A DNA stretch of 64,000 bases from Alitta virens (Eukaryota > Annelida > Polychaeta > Phyllodocida > Nereididae): positions 3,777,515 through 3,841,514 of the forward strand of contig OW028582.1 in the NCBI GenBank assembly GCA_932294295.1, given 5' to 3'. The position numbers and the translations under genes are program-made. The notes beneath the pieces are model-generated. The model saw nothing but the letters and a program-made list of their open reading frames with translations, was not told the origin of the DNA and ran no database searches. Of this stretch, positions 12,401 to 26,300 are shown one piece after another (position 1 is the first letter of the stretch; every line of letters begins with the position of its first letter).

Positions 12401-14912
12401 GTGATCTTGCGCTGACACGCCGCAGCCCGTTGTGGCGCAACAGATGATGAAATTGACCTGGTTGTGCCAGAACTGCATCGGACTAGAGTTCCAAGCTTGT
12501 ACAACATTGTGAGAAGTTACGTTAGGCAGCTGACACTTCTCAGACACATCCGGGTGCTGCGATTGGATCCATGAAAGTCCAGCCGACTGGACTTGGCTGT
12601 GGGGTTGAGTGAGTGGCACTCGTCTGGAACAACAGTCTCATCTCATATTTGTCCAGAATCCGCCTTGTCTGGTAGTACGCGTGTATGAGGTATAGTACCG
12701 CTGCAGGAGTTGGTCTAGTGCGGACAGGTGACCTTGTGCTGACACGCCGCAGCCCGTTGTGGCGCACCAGATGACGAAATTGACCTGGTTGTGCCAGAAC
12801 TGCATCGGACTAGAGTTCCAAGCTTGTACAACGTTGTCAGAAGTTACGTTAGGCAGCTGACACTTCTCAGACACATCCGGGTGCCGCGTTTGGATCCATG
12901 AAAGTCCAGCCGACTGGACTTGGCTGTGGGGTTGAGTGAGTGGCACTCGTCTGGAACAACAGTCTCATCTTTGTTCTCGGCCCCGACCCGGATTCAGGTG
13001 ACATTTCGCTTTGTCGTGGTGTTGATGACTTTGTAGCAGTGAAAGACGTCGCTGTCGTTGTCGTCTTTTTCACAGTGGTTCGGCCGAGGGTTGCGTGGAA
13101 TTCAGGGTGGCTGTGAATTTCAGATGCACAATGACATCGTGGGCGCCGTCATTGGGGGATTTTGGATTTTGGTCGAGCACGCTCGGGTTGTTCGTCACTA
13201 CAACTGACTGGCGCACACCTTACACAACATGGGGATCCCTGAGGAGCCTGTATGGGTTGACCTTGCATCCGTATTGACTTGCAGTCATTATTAGCTCCGC
13301 TATATATCACTATTGGAGCCTTTATCTCGTCCAGAATCGGCCTTGTCTGGTAGTATGCGTGTAAGAGGTATAGTACCGCTGCAGGAGTTGGTCTAGTGCA
13401 GACAGGTTATCTTGCGTTGACACGCCGCAGCCCGTTGTGGCGCACCAGATGACGAAATTGACCTGGTTGTGCCAAAACTGCATCGGCTAGAGTTTCAAGC
13501 TTGTACAACTTTGTCAGAAGTTACGTTAGGCAGCTGACACTTCTCAGACACATACGGGTGCCGCGTTTGGATCCATGAAAGTCCAGCCGACTGGACTTGG
13601 CTGTGGGGTTGAGTGAGTGGCACTCGTCTGGAACAACAGTCTCATCTCATCTTTTGTTCAGAATCCGCCTTGTCTGGTAGTACGCGTGTAAGAGGTATAG
13701 TACCGCTGCAGGAGTTGGTCTAGTGCGGACAGGTGACCTTGTGCTGACACGCCGCAGCCCGTTGTGGCGCACCAGATGACGAAATTGACCTGGTTGTGCC
13801 AGAACTGCATCGGACTAGAGTTCCAAGCTTGTACAACGTTGTCAGAAGTTACGTTAGGCAGCTGACACTTCTCAGACACATCCGGGTGCCGCGTTTGGAT
13901 CCATGAAAGTCCAGCCGACTGGACTTGGCTGTGGGGTTGAGTGAGTGGCACTCGTCTGGAACAACAGTCTCATCTTTGTTCTCGGCCCCGACCCGGATTC
14001 AGGTGACATTTCGCTTTGTCGTGGTGTTGATGACTTTGTAGCAGTGAAAGACGTCGCTGTCGTTGTCGTCTTTTTCACAGTGGTTCGGCCGAGGGTTGCG
14101 TGGAATTCAGGGTGGCTGTGAATTTCAGATGCACAATGACATCGTGGGCGCCGTCATTGGGGGATTTTGGATTTTGGTCGAGCACGCTCGGGTTGTTCGT
14201 CACTACAACTGACTGGCGCACACCTTACACAACATGGGGATCCCTGAGGAGCCTGTATGGGTTGACCTTGCATCCGTATTGACTTGCAGTCATTATTAGC
14301 TCCGCTATATATCACTATTGGAGCCTTTATCTCGTCCAGAATCGGCCTTGTCTGGTAGTATGCGTGTAAGAGGTATAGTACCGCTGCAGGAGTTGGTCTA
14401 GTGCAGACAGGTTATCTTGCGTTGACACGCCGCAGCCCGTTGTGGCGCACCAGATGACGAAATTGACCTGGTTGTGCCAAAACTGCATCGGCTAGAGTTT
14501 CAAGCTTGTACAACTTTGTCAGAAGTTACGTTAGGCAGCTGACACTTCTCAGACACATACGGGTGCCGCGTTTGGATCCATGAAAGTCCAGCCGACTGGA
14601 CTTGGCTGTGGGGTTGAGTGAGTGGCACTCGTCTGGAACAACAGTCTCATCTCATATTTGTCCAGAATCCGCCTTGTCTGGTAGTACGCGTGTATGAGGT
14701 ATAGTACCGCTGCAGGAGTTGGTCTAGTGCGGACAGGTGACCTTGTGCTGACACGCCGCAGCCCGTTGTGGCGCACCAGATGACGAAATTGACCTGGTTG
14801 TGCCAGAACTGCATCGGACTAGAGTTCCAAGCTTGTACAACGTTGTCAGAAGTTACGTTAGGCAGCTGACACTTCTCAGACACATCCGGGTGCCGCGTTT
14901 GGATCCATGAAA
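8763..14912 (+). repeat. Higher-order core block, copy 2, with a 1005-bp internal duplication
   Basis: Monomer order 678, 701, 705, 701, 328, 701, 327, 677, 328, 677, 327. It matches copies 1 and 3 except for an extra 328+677 pair (1005 bp). Both 677-bp units in this copy share the variant GTGCCAAAACTG near 13473 and 14478, as expected if the pair was duplicated recently. Confidence 0.88.
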
Positions 14913-15590
14913 GTCCAGCCGACTGGACTTGGCTGTGGGGTTGAGTGAGTGGCACTCGTCTGGAACAACAGTCTCATCTTTGTTCCTGGCCCCGACCCGG
15001 ATTCAGGTGACATTTCGCTTTGTCGTGGTGTTGATGACTTTGTAGCAGTGAAAGACGTCGCTGTCGTTGTCGTCTTTTTCACAGTGGTTCGGCCGAGGGT
15101 TGCGTGGAATTCAGGGTGGCTGTGAATTTCAGATGCACAATGACATCGTGGGTGCCGTCATTGGGGGATTTTGGATTTTGGTCGAGCACGCTCGGGTTGT
15201 TCGTCACTACAACTGACTGGCGCACACTTTACGCAACAAGGGGATGCCTGAGGAGCATGTATGGGTTGACCTTGCATCCGTATTGACTTGCAGTCATTAT
15301 CAGCTCTGCTATATATCACTATTGGAGCCTGTATCTCGTCCAGAATCGGCCTTGTCTGGTAGTATGCGTGTAAGAGGTATAGTACCGCTGCAGGAGTTGG
15401 TCTAGTGCGGACAGGTGATCTTGCGCTGACACGCCGCAGCCCGTTGTGGCGCAACAGATGACAAAATTGACCTGGTTGTGCCAGAACTGCATCGGACTAG
15501 AGTTACAAGCTTGTACAACGTTGTCAGAAGTTACGTTAGGCAGCTGACACTTCTCAGACACATCCGGGTGCCGCGTTTGGATCCATGAAA

Positions 15591-18500
15591 GTCCAGCCGA
15601 CTGGACTTGGCTGTGGGGTTGAGTGAGTGGCACTCGTCTGGAACAACAGTCTCAACTTTGTTCTCGGCCCCGACCTAGATTCAGGTGACATTTCGCTTGG
15701 TCGTGGTGTTGATGACTTTGTAGCAGTGAAAGACGTCGCTGTCGTTGTCGTCTTTTTCACAGTGGTTCGGCGGAGGTTCTGGACCATGGTCTGTACTGTG
15801 GGGGTTGCGTGAAATTCAGGGTGGCTGTGAATTTCAGATGCACAATGACATCGTGGGCGCCATCATTGGGGGATTTTGGATTTTGGTCGAGCACGCTCGG
15901 GTTGTTCGTCGCTAGAACTGACTGGCGCACACCTTACACAACACGGGGGATCCCTGAGGAGCCTGTATGGGTTGACCTTGCATCCGTATTGACTTGCAGT
16001 CATTATTAGCTCTGCTATATATCACTATTGGAGCCTGTATCTCGTCCAGATTCAGCCTTGTCTGGTAGTAAGCGTTTAAGAGGTATAGTACCGCTGCAGG
16101 AGTTGGTCTATTGCAGACAGGTGATCTTGCGCTGACACGCCGCAGCCCGTTGTGGCGCACCAGATGATGAAATTGACCTGGTTGTGCCAGAACTGCATCG
16201 GACTAGAGTTACAAGCTTGTACAACGTTGTCAGAAGTTACGTTAGGCAGCTGACACTTCTCAGACACATCCGGGTGCCGCGTTTGGATCCATGAAAGTCC
16301 AGCCGACTGGACTTGGCTGTGGGGTTAAGTGAGTGGCACTCGTCTGGAACAACAGTCTCATCTTTGTTCTCGGCCCCGACCCGGATTCAGGTGACATTTC
16401 GCTTGGTCGTGGTGTTGATGACTTTGTAGCAGTGAAAGACGTCGCTGTCGTTGTCGTCTTTTTCACAGTGGTTCGGCCGAGGTTCTGGACCATGGTCTGT
16501 CCTGAGGGGGTTGCGTGAAATTCAGGGTGGCTGTGAATTTCATATGCACAGTGACATCGTGGGCGCCATCATTGGGGGATTTTGGATTTTGGTCGAGCAC
16601 GCTCGGGTTGTTCGTCACTACAAATGACTGGCGCACACTTTACACAACAAGCGGATACCTGAGGAGCATGTATGGGTTGAACTTGCATCCGTATTGACTT
16701 GCAGTCATTATTAGCTCTGCTATATATCACTATTGGAGCCTTTATCTCGTCCAGAATCGGCCTTGTCTGGTAGTACGCGTGTAAGAGGTATAGTACCGCT
16801 GCAGGAGTTGGTGTAGTGCAGACAGGTGCTTTTGAGCTGACACGCCGCAGCCCGTTGTGGCGAACCAGATGACGAAATTGACCTGGTTGTGCCAGAACTG
16901 CATCGGACTAGAGTTCCAAGCTTGTACAACATTGTGAGAAGTTACGTTAGGCAGCTGACACTTCTCAGACACATCCGGGTGCCGCGTTTGGATCCATGAA
17001 AGTCCAGCCGACTGGACTTGGCTGTGGGGTTGAGTGAGTGGCACTCGTCTGGAACAACAGTATCATCTTTGTTCTCGGCCCCGACCCGGATTCAGGTGAC
17101 ATTTTGCTTGGTCGTGGTGTTGATGACTTTGTAGCAGTGAAAGACGTCGCTGTCGTTGTCGTCTTTTTCAGTGGTTCGGCCGAGGTTCTGGACCATGGTC
17201 TGTCCTGTGGGGGTTGCGTGAAATTCAGGGTGGCTGTGAATTTCAGATGCACAATGACATCGTGGGCGCCGTCATTGGGGGATTTTAGATTTTGGTCGAG
17301 CACGCTCGGGTTGTTCGTCACTACAACTGTCTGACACACTTTACACAACAAGGGGATCCCTGAGGAGCCTGGATGGGTTGACCTTGCATCCGTATTGACT
17401 TGCAGTCATTATTAGCTCTGCTATATATCACTATTGGAGCCTGTATCTCGTCCAGAATTGGCCTTGTCTGGTAGTATGCGTGTAAGAGGTATAGTACCGC
17501 TGCAGGAGTTGGTCTAGTGCGGACAGGTGATCTTGCGCTGACACGCCGCAGCCCGTTGTGGCGCAACAGATGATGAAATTGACCTGGTTGTGCCAGAACT
17601 GCATCGGACTAGAGTTCCAAGCTTGTACAACATTGTCAGAAGTTACGTTAGGCAGCTGACACTTCTCAGACACATCCGGGTGCCGCGTTTGGATCCATGA
17701 AAGTCCAGCCGACTGGACTTGGCTGTGGGGTTGAGTGAGTGGCACTCGTCTGGAACAAGAGTCTCATCTTTGTTCTCGGCCCCGACCCGGATTCAGGTGA
17801 CATTTCGCTTTGTCGTGGTGTTGATGACTTTGTAGCAGTGAAAGACGTCGCTGTCGTTGTCGTCTTTTTCACAGTGGTTCGGCCGAGGGTTGCGTGGAAT
17901 TCAGGGTGGCTGTGAATTTCAGATGCACAATGACATCGTGGGCGCCGTCATTGGGGGATTTTGGATTTTGGTCGAGCACGCTCGGGTTGTTCGTCACTAC
18001 AACTGACTGGCGCACACCTTACACAACATGGGGATCCCTGAGGAGCCTGTATGGGTTGACCTTGCATCCGTATTGACTTGCAGTCATTATTAGCTCCGCT
18101 ATATATCACTATTGGAGCCTTTATCTCGTCCAGAATCGGCCTTGTCTGGTAGTATGCGTGTAAGAGGTATAGTACCGCTGCAGGAGTTGGTCTAGTGCAG
18201 ACAGGTTATCTTGCGTTGACACGCCGCAGCCCGTTGTGGCGCACCAGATGACGAAATTGACCTGGTTGTGCCAGAACTGCATCGGCTAGAGTTTCAAGCT
18301 TGTACAACTTTGTCAGAAGTTACGTTAGGCAGCTGACACTTCTCAGACACATACGGGTGCCGCGTTTGGATCCATGAAAGTCCAGCCGACTGGACTTGGC
18401 TGTGGGGTTGAGTCAGTGGCACTCGTCTGGAACAACAGTCTCATCTCATATTTGTCCAGAATCCGCCTTGTCTGGTAGTACGCGTGTATGAGGTATAGTA

Positions 18501-19384
18501 CCGCTGCAGGAGTTGGTCTAGTGCGGACAGGTGACCTTGTGCTGACACGCCGCAGCCCGTTGTGGCGCACCAGATGACGAAATTGACCTGGTTGTGCCAG
18601 AACTGCATCGGACTAGAGTTCCAAGCTTGTACAACGTTGTCAGAAGTTACGTTAGGCAGCTGACACTTCTCAGACACATCCGGGTGCCGCGTTTGGATCC
18701 ATGAAAGTCCAGCCGACTGGACTTGGCTGTGGGGTTGAGTGAGTGGCACTCGTCTGGAACAACAGTCTCATCTTTGTTCCTGGCCCCGACCCGGATTCAG
18801 GTGACATTTCGCTTTGTCGTGGTGTTGATGACTTTGTAGCAGTGAAAGACGTCGCTGTCGTTGTCGTCTTTTTCACAGTGGTTCGGCCGAGGGTTGCGTG
18901 GAATTCAGGGTGGCTGTGAATTTCAGATGCACAATGACATCGTGGGTGCCGTCATTAGGGGATTTTGGATTTTGGTCGAGCACGCTCGGGTTGTTCGTCA
19001 CTACAACTGACTGGCGCACACTTTACGCAACAAGGGGATACCTGAGGAGCATGTATGGGTTGACCTTGCATCCGTATTGACTTGCAGTCATTATCAGCTC
19101 TGCTATATATCACTATTGGAGCCTGTATCTCGTCCAGAATCGGCCTTGTCTGGTAGTATGCGTGTAAGAGGTATAGTACCGCTGCAGGAGTTGGTCTAGT
19201 GCGGACAGGTGATCTTGCGCTGACACGCCGCAGCCCGTTGTGGCGCAACAGATGACAAAATTGACCTGGTTGTGCCAGAACTGCATCGGACTAGAGTTAC
19301 AAGCTTGTACAACGTTGTCAGAAGTTACGTTAGGCAGCTGACACTTCTCAGACACATCCGGGTGCCGCGTTTGGATCCATGAAA
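15591..19384 (+). repeat. 3794-bp six-monomer HOR, copy 1
   Basis: Monomers of 706, 705, 701, 677, 327 and 678 bp. It is followed directly by a second copy of the same length. Private variants shared only by the two copies include TCTATTGCAGAC, GCGTTTAAG, GGAACAAGAGTC and, in the last unit, CATTAGGGGA. All inspected segments were identical between the copies. Confidence 0.92.
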
Positions 19385-22300
19385 GTCCAGCCGACTGGAC
19401 TTGGCTGTGGGGTTGAGTGAGTGGCACTCGTCTGGAACAACAGTCTCAACTTTGTTCTCGGCCCCGACCTAGATTCAGGTGACATTTCGCTTGGTCGTGG
19501 TGTTGATGACTTTGTAGCAGTGAAAGACGTCGCTGTCGTTGTCGTCTTTTTCACAGTGGTTCGGCGGAGGTTCTGGACCATGGTCTGTACTGTGGGGGTT
19601 GCGTGAAATTCAGGGTGGCTGTGAATTTCAGATGCACAATGACATCGTGGGCGCCATCATTGGGGGATTTTGGATTTTGGTCGAGCACGCTCGGGTTGTT
19701 CGTCGCTAGAACTGACTGGCGCACACCTTACACAACACGGGGGATCCCTGAGGAGCCTGTATGGGTTGACCTTGCATCCGTATTGACTTGCAGTCATTAT
19801 TAGCTCTGCTATATATCACTATTGGAGCCTGTATCTCGTCCAGATTCAGCCTTGTCTGGTAGTAAGCGTTTAAGAGGTATAGTACCGCTGCAGGAGTTGG
19901 TCTATTGCAGACAGGTGATCTTGCGCTGACACGCCGCAGCCCGTTGTGGCGCACCAGATGATGAAATTGACCTGGTTGTGCCAGAACTGCATCGGACTAG
20001 AGTTACAAGCTTGTACAACGTTGTCAGAAGTTACGTTAGGCAGCTGACACTTCTCAGACACATCCGGGTGCCGCGTTTGGATCCATGAAAGTCCAGCCGA
20101 CTGGACTTGGCTGTGGGGTTAAGTGAGTGGCACTCGTCTGGAACAACAGTCTCATCTTTGTTCTCGGCCCCGACCCGGATTCAGGTGACATTTCGCTTGG
20201 TCGTGGTGTTGATGACTTTGTAGCAGTGAAAGACGTCGCTGTCGTTGTCGTCTTTTTCACAGTGGTTCGGCCGAGGTTCTGGACCATGGTCTGTCCTGAG
20301 GGGGTTGCGTGAAATTCAGGGTGGCTGTGAATTTCATATGCACAGTGACATCGTGGGCGCCATCATTGGGGGATTTTGGATTTTGGTCGAGCACGCTCGG
20401 GTTGTTCGTCACTACAAATGACTGGCGCACACTTTACACAACAAGCGGATACCTGAGGAGCATGTATGGGTTGAACTTGCATCCGTATTGACTTGCAGTC
20501 ATTATTAGCTCTGCTATATATCACTATTGGAGCCTTTATCTCGTCCAGAATCGGCCTTGTCTGGTAGTACGCGTGTAAGAGGTATAGTACCGCTGCAGGA
20601 GTTGGTGTAGTGCAGACAGGTGCTTTTGAGCTGACACGCCGCAGCCCGTTGTGGCGAACCAGATGACGAAATTGACCTGGTTGTGCCAGAACTGCATCGG
20701 ACTAGAGTTCCAAGCTTGTACAACATTGTGAGAAGTTACGTTAGGCAGCTGACACTTCTCAGACACATCCGGGTGCCGCGTTTGGATCCATGAAAGTCCA
20801 GCCGACTGGACTTGGCTGTGGGGTTGAGTGAGTGGCACTCGTCTGGAACAACAGTATCATCTTTGTTCTCGGCCCCGACCCGGATTCAGGTGACATTTTG
20901 CTTGGTCGTGGTGTTGATGACTTTGTAGCAGTGAAAGACGTCGCTGTCGTTGTCGTCTTTTTCAGTGGTTCGGCCGAGGTTCTGGACCATGGTCTGTCCT
21001 GTGGGGGTTGCGTGAAATTCAGGGTGGCTGTGAATTTCAGATGCACAATGACATCGTGGGCGCCGTCATTGGGGGATTTTAGATTTTGGTCGAGCACGCT
21101 CGGGTTGTTCGTCACTACAACTGTCTGACACACTTTACACAACAAGGGGATCCCTGAGGAGCCTGGATGGGTTGACCTTGCATCCGTATTGACTTGCAGT
21201 CATTATTAGCTCTGCTATATATCACTATTGGAGCCTGTATCTCGTCCAGAATTGGCCTTGTCTGGTAGTATGCGTGTAAGAGGTATAGTACCGCTGCAGG
21301 AGTTGGTCTAGTGCGGACAGGTGATCTTGCGCTGACACGCCGCAGCCCGTTGTGGCGCAACAGATGATGAAATTGACCTGGTTGTGCCAGAACTGCATCG
21401 GACTAGAGTTCCAAGCTTGTACAACATTGTCAGAAGTTACGTTAGGCAGCTGACACTTCTCAGACACATCCGGGTGCCGCGTTTGGATCCATGAAAGTCC
21501 AGCCGACTGGACTTGGCTGTGGGGTTGAGTGAGTGGCACTCGTCTGGAACAAGAGTCTCATCTTTGTTCTCGGCCCCGACCCGGATTCAGGTGACATTTC
21601 GCTTTGTCGTGGTGTTGATGACTTTGTAGCAGTGAAAGACGTCGCTGTCGTTGTCGTCTTTTTCACAGTGGTTCGGCCGAGGGTTGCGTGGAATTCAGGG
21701 TGGCTGTGAATTTCAGATGCACAATGACATCGTGGGCGCCGTCATTGGGGGATTTTGGATTTTGGTCGAGCACGCTCGGGTTGTTCGTCACTACAACTGA
21801 CTGGCGCACACCTTACACAACATGGGGATCCCTGAGGAGCCTGTATGGGTTGACCTTGCATCCGTATTGACTTGCAGTCATTATTAGCTCCGCTATATAT
21901 CACTATTGGAGCCTTTATCTCGTCCAGAATCGGCCTTGTCTGGTAGTATGCGTGTAAGAGGTATAGTACCGCTGCAGGAGTTGGTCTAGTGCAGACAGGT
22001 TATCTTGCGTTGACACGCCGCAGCCCGTTGTGGCGCACCAGATGACGAAATTGACCTGGTTGTGCCAGAACTGCATCGGCTAGAGTTTCAAGCTTGTACA
22101 ACTTTGTCAGAAGTTACGTTAGGCAGCTGACACTTCTCAGACACATACGGGTGCCGCGTTTGGATCCATGAAAGTCCAGCCGACTGGACTTGGCTGTGGG
22201 GTTGAGTCAGTGGCACTCGTCTGGAACAACAGTCTCATCTCATATTTGTCCAGAATCCGCCTTGTCTGGTAGTACGCGTGTATGAGGTATAGTACCGCTG

Positions 22301-23178
22301 CAGGAGTTGGTCTAGTGCGGACAGGTGACCTTGTGCTGACACGCCGCAGCCCGTTGTGGCGCACCAGATGACGAAATTGACCTGGTTGTGCCAGAACTGC
22401 ATCGGACTAGAGTTCCAAGCTTGTACAACGTTGTCAGAAGTTACGTTAGGCAGCTGACACTTCTCAGACACATCCGGGTGCCGCGTTTGGATCCATGAAA
22501 GTCCAGCCGACTGGACTTGGCTGTGGGGTTGAGTGAGTGGCACTCGTCTGGAACAACAGTCTCATCTTTGTTCCTGGCCCCGACCCGGATTCAGGTGACA
22601 TTTCGCTTTGTCGTGGTGTTGATGACTTTGTAGCAGTGAAAGACGTCGCTGTCGTTGTCGTCTTTTTCACAGTGGTTCGGCCGAGGGTTGCGTGGAATTC
22701 AGGGTGGCTGTGAATTTCAGATGCACAATGACATCGTGGGTGCCGTCATTAGGGGATTTTGGATTTTGGTCGAGCACGCTCGGGTTGTTCGTCACTACAA
22801 CTGACTGGCGCACACTTTACGCAACAAGGGGATACCTGAGGAGCATGTATGGGTTGACCTTGCATCCGTATTGACTTGCAGTCATTATCAGCTCTGCTAT
22901 ATATCACTATTGGAGCCTGTATCTCGTCCAGAATCGGCCTTGTCTGGTAGTATGCGTGTAAGAGGTATAGTACCGCTGCAGGAGTTGGTCTAGTGCGGAC
23001 AGGTGATCTTGCGCTGACACGCCGCAGCCCGTTGTGGCGCAACAGATGACAAAATTGACCTGGTTGTGCCAGAACTGCATCGGACTAGAGTTACAAGCTT
23101 GTACAACGTTGTCAGAAGTTACGTTAGGCAGCTGACACTTCTCAGACACATCCGGGTGCCGCGTTTGGATCCATGAAA
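19385..23178 (+). repeat. 3794-bp six-monomer HOR, copy 2
   Basis: Same six monomer lengths and the same private variants as the preceding copy, at a constant +3794 offset. A third related start follows at 23179 (706, 705) but then diverges to 705, 678, 328. Near identity over 3.8 kb means either a very recent unequal exchange or an assembly duplication; sequence alone cannot separate these. Confidence 0.92.
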
Positions 23179-26100
23179 GTCCAGCCGACTGGACTTGGCT
23201 GTGGGGTTGAGTGAGTGGCACTCGTCTGGAACAACAGTCTCAACTTTGTTCTCGGCCCCGACCTAGATTCAGGTGACATTTCGCTTGGTCGTGGTGTTGA
23301 TGACTTTGTAGCAGTGAAAGACGTCGCTGTCGTTGTCGTCTTTTTCACAGTGGTTCGGCGGAGGTTCTGGACCATGGTCTGTACTGTGGGGGTTGCGTGA
23401 AATTCAGGGTGGCTGTGAATTTCAGATGCACAATGACATCGTGGGCGCCATCATTGGGGGATTTTAGATTTTGGTCGAGCACGCTCGGGTTGTTCGTCGC
23501 TAGAACTGACTGGCGCACACCTTACACAACACGGGGGATCCCTGAGGAGCCTGTATGGGTTGACCTTGCATCCGTATTGACTTGCAGTCATTATTAGCTC
23601 TGCTATATATCACTATTGGAGCCTGTATCTCGTCCAGATTCAGCCTTGTCTGGTAGTAAGCGTGTAAGAGGTATAGTACCGCTGCAGGAGTTGGTCTAGT
23701 GCGGACAGGTGATATTGCGCTGACACGCCGCAGCCCGTTGTGGCGCACCAGATGATGAAATTGACCTGGTTGTGCCAGAACTGCATCGGACTAGAGTTAC
23801 AAGCTTGTACAACGTTGTCAGAAGTTACGTTAGGCAGCTGACACTTCTCAGACACATCCGGGTGCCGCGTTTGGATCCATGAAAGTCCAGCCGACTGGAC
23901 TTGGCTGTGGGGTTAAGTGAGTGGCACTCGTCTGGAACAACAGTCTCATCTTTGTTCTCGGCCCCGACCCGGATTCAGGTGACATTTCGCTTGGTCGTGG
24001 TGTTGATGACTTTGTAGCAGTGAAAGACGTCGCTGTCGTTGTCGTCTTTTTCACAGTGGTTCGGCCGAGGTTCTGGACCATGGTCTGTCCTGAGGGGGTT
24101 GCGTGAAATTCAGGGTGGCTGTGAATTTCATATGCACAGTGACATCGTGGGCGCCATCATTGGGGGATTTTGTATTTTGGTCGAGCACGCTCGGGTTGTT
24201 CGTCACTACAAATGACTGGCGCACACTTTACACAACAAGCGGATACCTGAGGAGCATGTATGGGTTGAACTTGCATCCGTATTGACTTGCAGTCATTATT
24301 AGCTCTGCTATATATCACTATTGGAGCCTTTATCTCGTCCAGAATCGGCCTTGTCTGGTAGTACGCGTGTAAGAGGTATAGTACCGCTGCAGGAGTTGGT
24401 GTAGTGCAGACAGGTGCTTTTGAGCTGACACGCCGCAGCCCGTTGTGGCGCACCAGATGACGAAATTGACCTGGTTGTGCCAGAACTGCATCGGACTAGA
24501 GTTCCAAGCTTGTACAACATTGTGAGAAGTTACGTTAGGCAGCTGACACTTCTCAGACACATCCGGGTGCCGCGTTTGGATCCATGAAAGTCCAGCCGAC
24601 TGGACTTGGCTGTGGGGTTGAGTGAGTGGCACTCGTCTGGAACAACAGTCTCATCTTTGTTCTCGGCCCCGACCCGGATTCAGGTGACATTTCGCTTGGT
24701 CGTGGTGTTGATGACTTTGTAGCAGTGAAAGACGTCGCTGTCGTTGTCGTCTTTTTCACAGTGGTTCGGCCAATGTTCTGGACCATGGTCTGTCCTGTGG
24801 GGGTTGCGTGAAATTCAGGGTGGCTGTGAATTTCATATGCACAGTGACATCGTGGGCGCCATCATTGGGGGATTTTGGATTTTGGTCGAGCACGCTCGGG
24901 TTGTTCGTCACTACAACTGACTGGCGCACACTTTACACAACAAGCGGATACCTGAGGAGCATGTATGGGTTGAACTTGCATCCGTATTGACTTGCAGTCA
25001 TTATTAGCTCTGCTATATATCACTATTGGAGCCTTTATCTCGTCCAGAATCGGCCTTGTCTGGTAGTACGCGTGTAAGAGGTATAGTACCGCTGCAGGAG
25101 TTGGTCTAGTGCGGACAGGTGATTTTGAGCTGACACGCCGCAGCCCGTTGTGGCGCACCAGATGACGAAATTGACCTGGTTGTGCCAGAACTGCATCGGA
25201 CTAGAGTTCCAAGCTTGTACAACATTGTGAGAAGTTACGTTAGGCAGCTGACACTTCTCAGACACATCCGGGTGCCGCGTTTGGATCCATGAAAGTCCAG
25301 CCGACTGGACTTGGCTGTGCGGTTGAGTGAGTGGCACTCGTCTGGAACAACAGTCTCATCTTTGTTCCTGGCCCCGACCCGGATTCAGGTGACATTTCGC
25401 TTTGTCGTGGTGTTGATGACTTTGTAGCAGTGAAAGACGTCGCTGTCGTTGTCGTCTTTTTCACAGTGGTTCGGCCGAGGGTTGCGTGGAATTCAGGGTG
25501 GCTGTGAATTTCAGATGCACAATGACATCGTGGGCGCCGTCATTGGGGGATTTTGGATTTTGGTCGAGCACGCTCGGGTTGTTAGTCACTACAACTGACT
25601 GGCGCACACCTTACACAACATGGGGATCCCTGAGGAGCCTGTATGGGTTGACCTTGCATCCGTATTGACTTGCAGTCATTATTAGCTCTGCTATATATCA
25701 CTATTGGAGCCTTTATCTCGTCCAGAATCGGCCTTGTCTGGTAGTATGCGTGTAAGAGGTATAGTACCGCTGCAGGAGTTGGTCTAGTGCGGACAGGTGA
25801 TCTTGCGCTGACACGCCGCAGCCCGTTGTGGCGCAACAGATGACGAAATTGACCTGGTTGTGCCAGAACTGCATCGGACTAGAGTTCCAAGCTTGTACAA
25901 CATTGTGAGAAGTTACGTTAGGCAGCTGACACTTCTCAGACACATCCGGGTGCCGCGTTTGGATCCATGAAAGTCCAGCCGACTGGACTTGGCTGTGGGG
26001 TTGAGTGAGTGGCACTCGTCTGGAACAACAGTCTCATCTCATCTTTTGTTCAGAATCCGCCTTGTCTGGTAGTACGCGTGTAAGAGGTATAGTACCGCTG

Positions 26101-26300
26101 CAGGAGTTGGTCTAGTGCGGACAGGTGATCTTGCGCTGACACGCCGCAGCCCGTTGTGGCGCACCAGATGATGAAATTGACCTGGTTGTGCCAGAACTGC
26201 ATCGGACTAGAGTTCCAAGCTTGTACAACATTGTCAGAAGTTACGTTAGGCAGCTGACACTTCTCAGACACATTCGGGTGCCGCGTTTGGATCCATGAAA

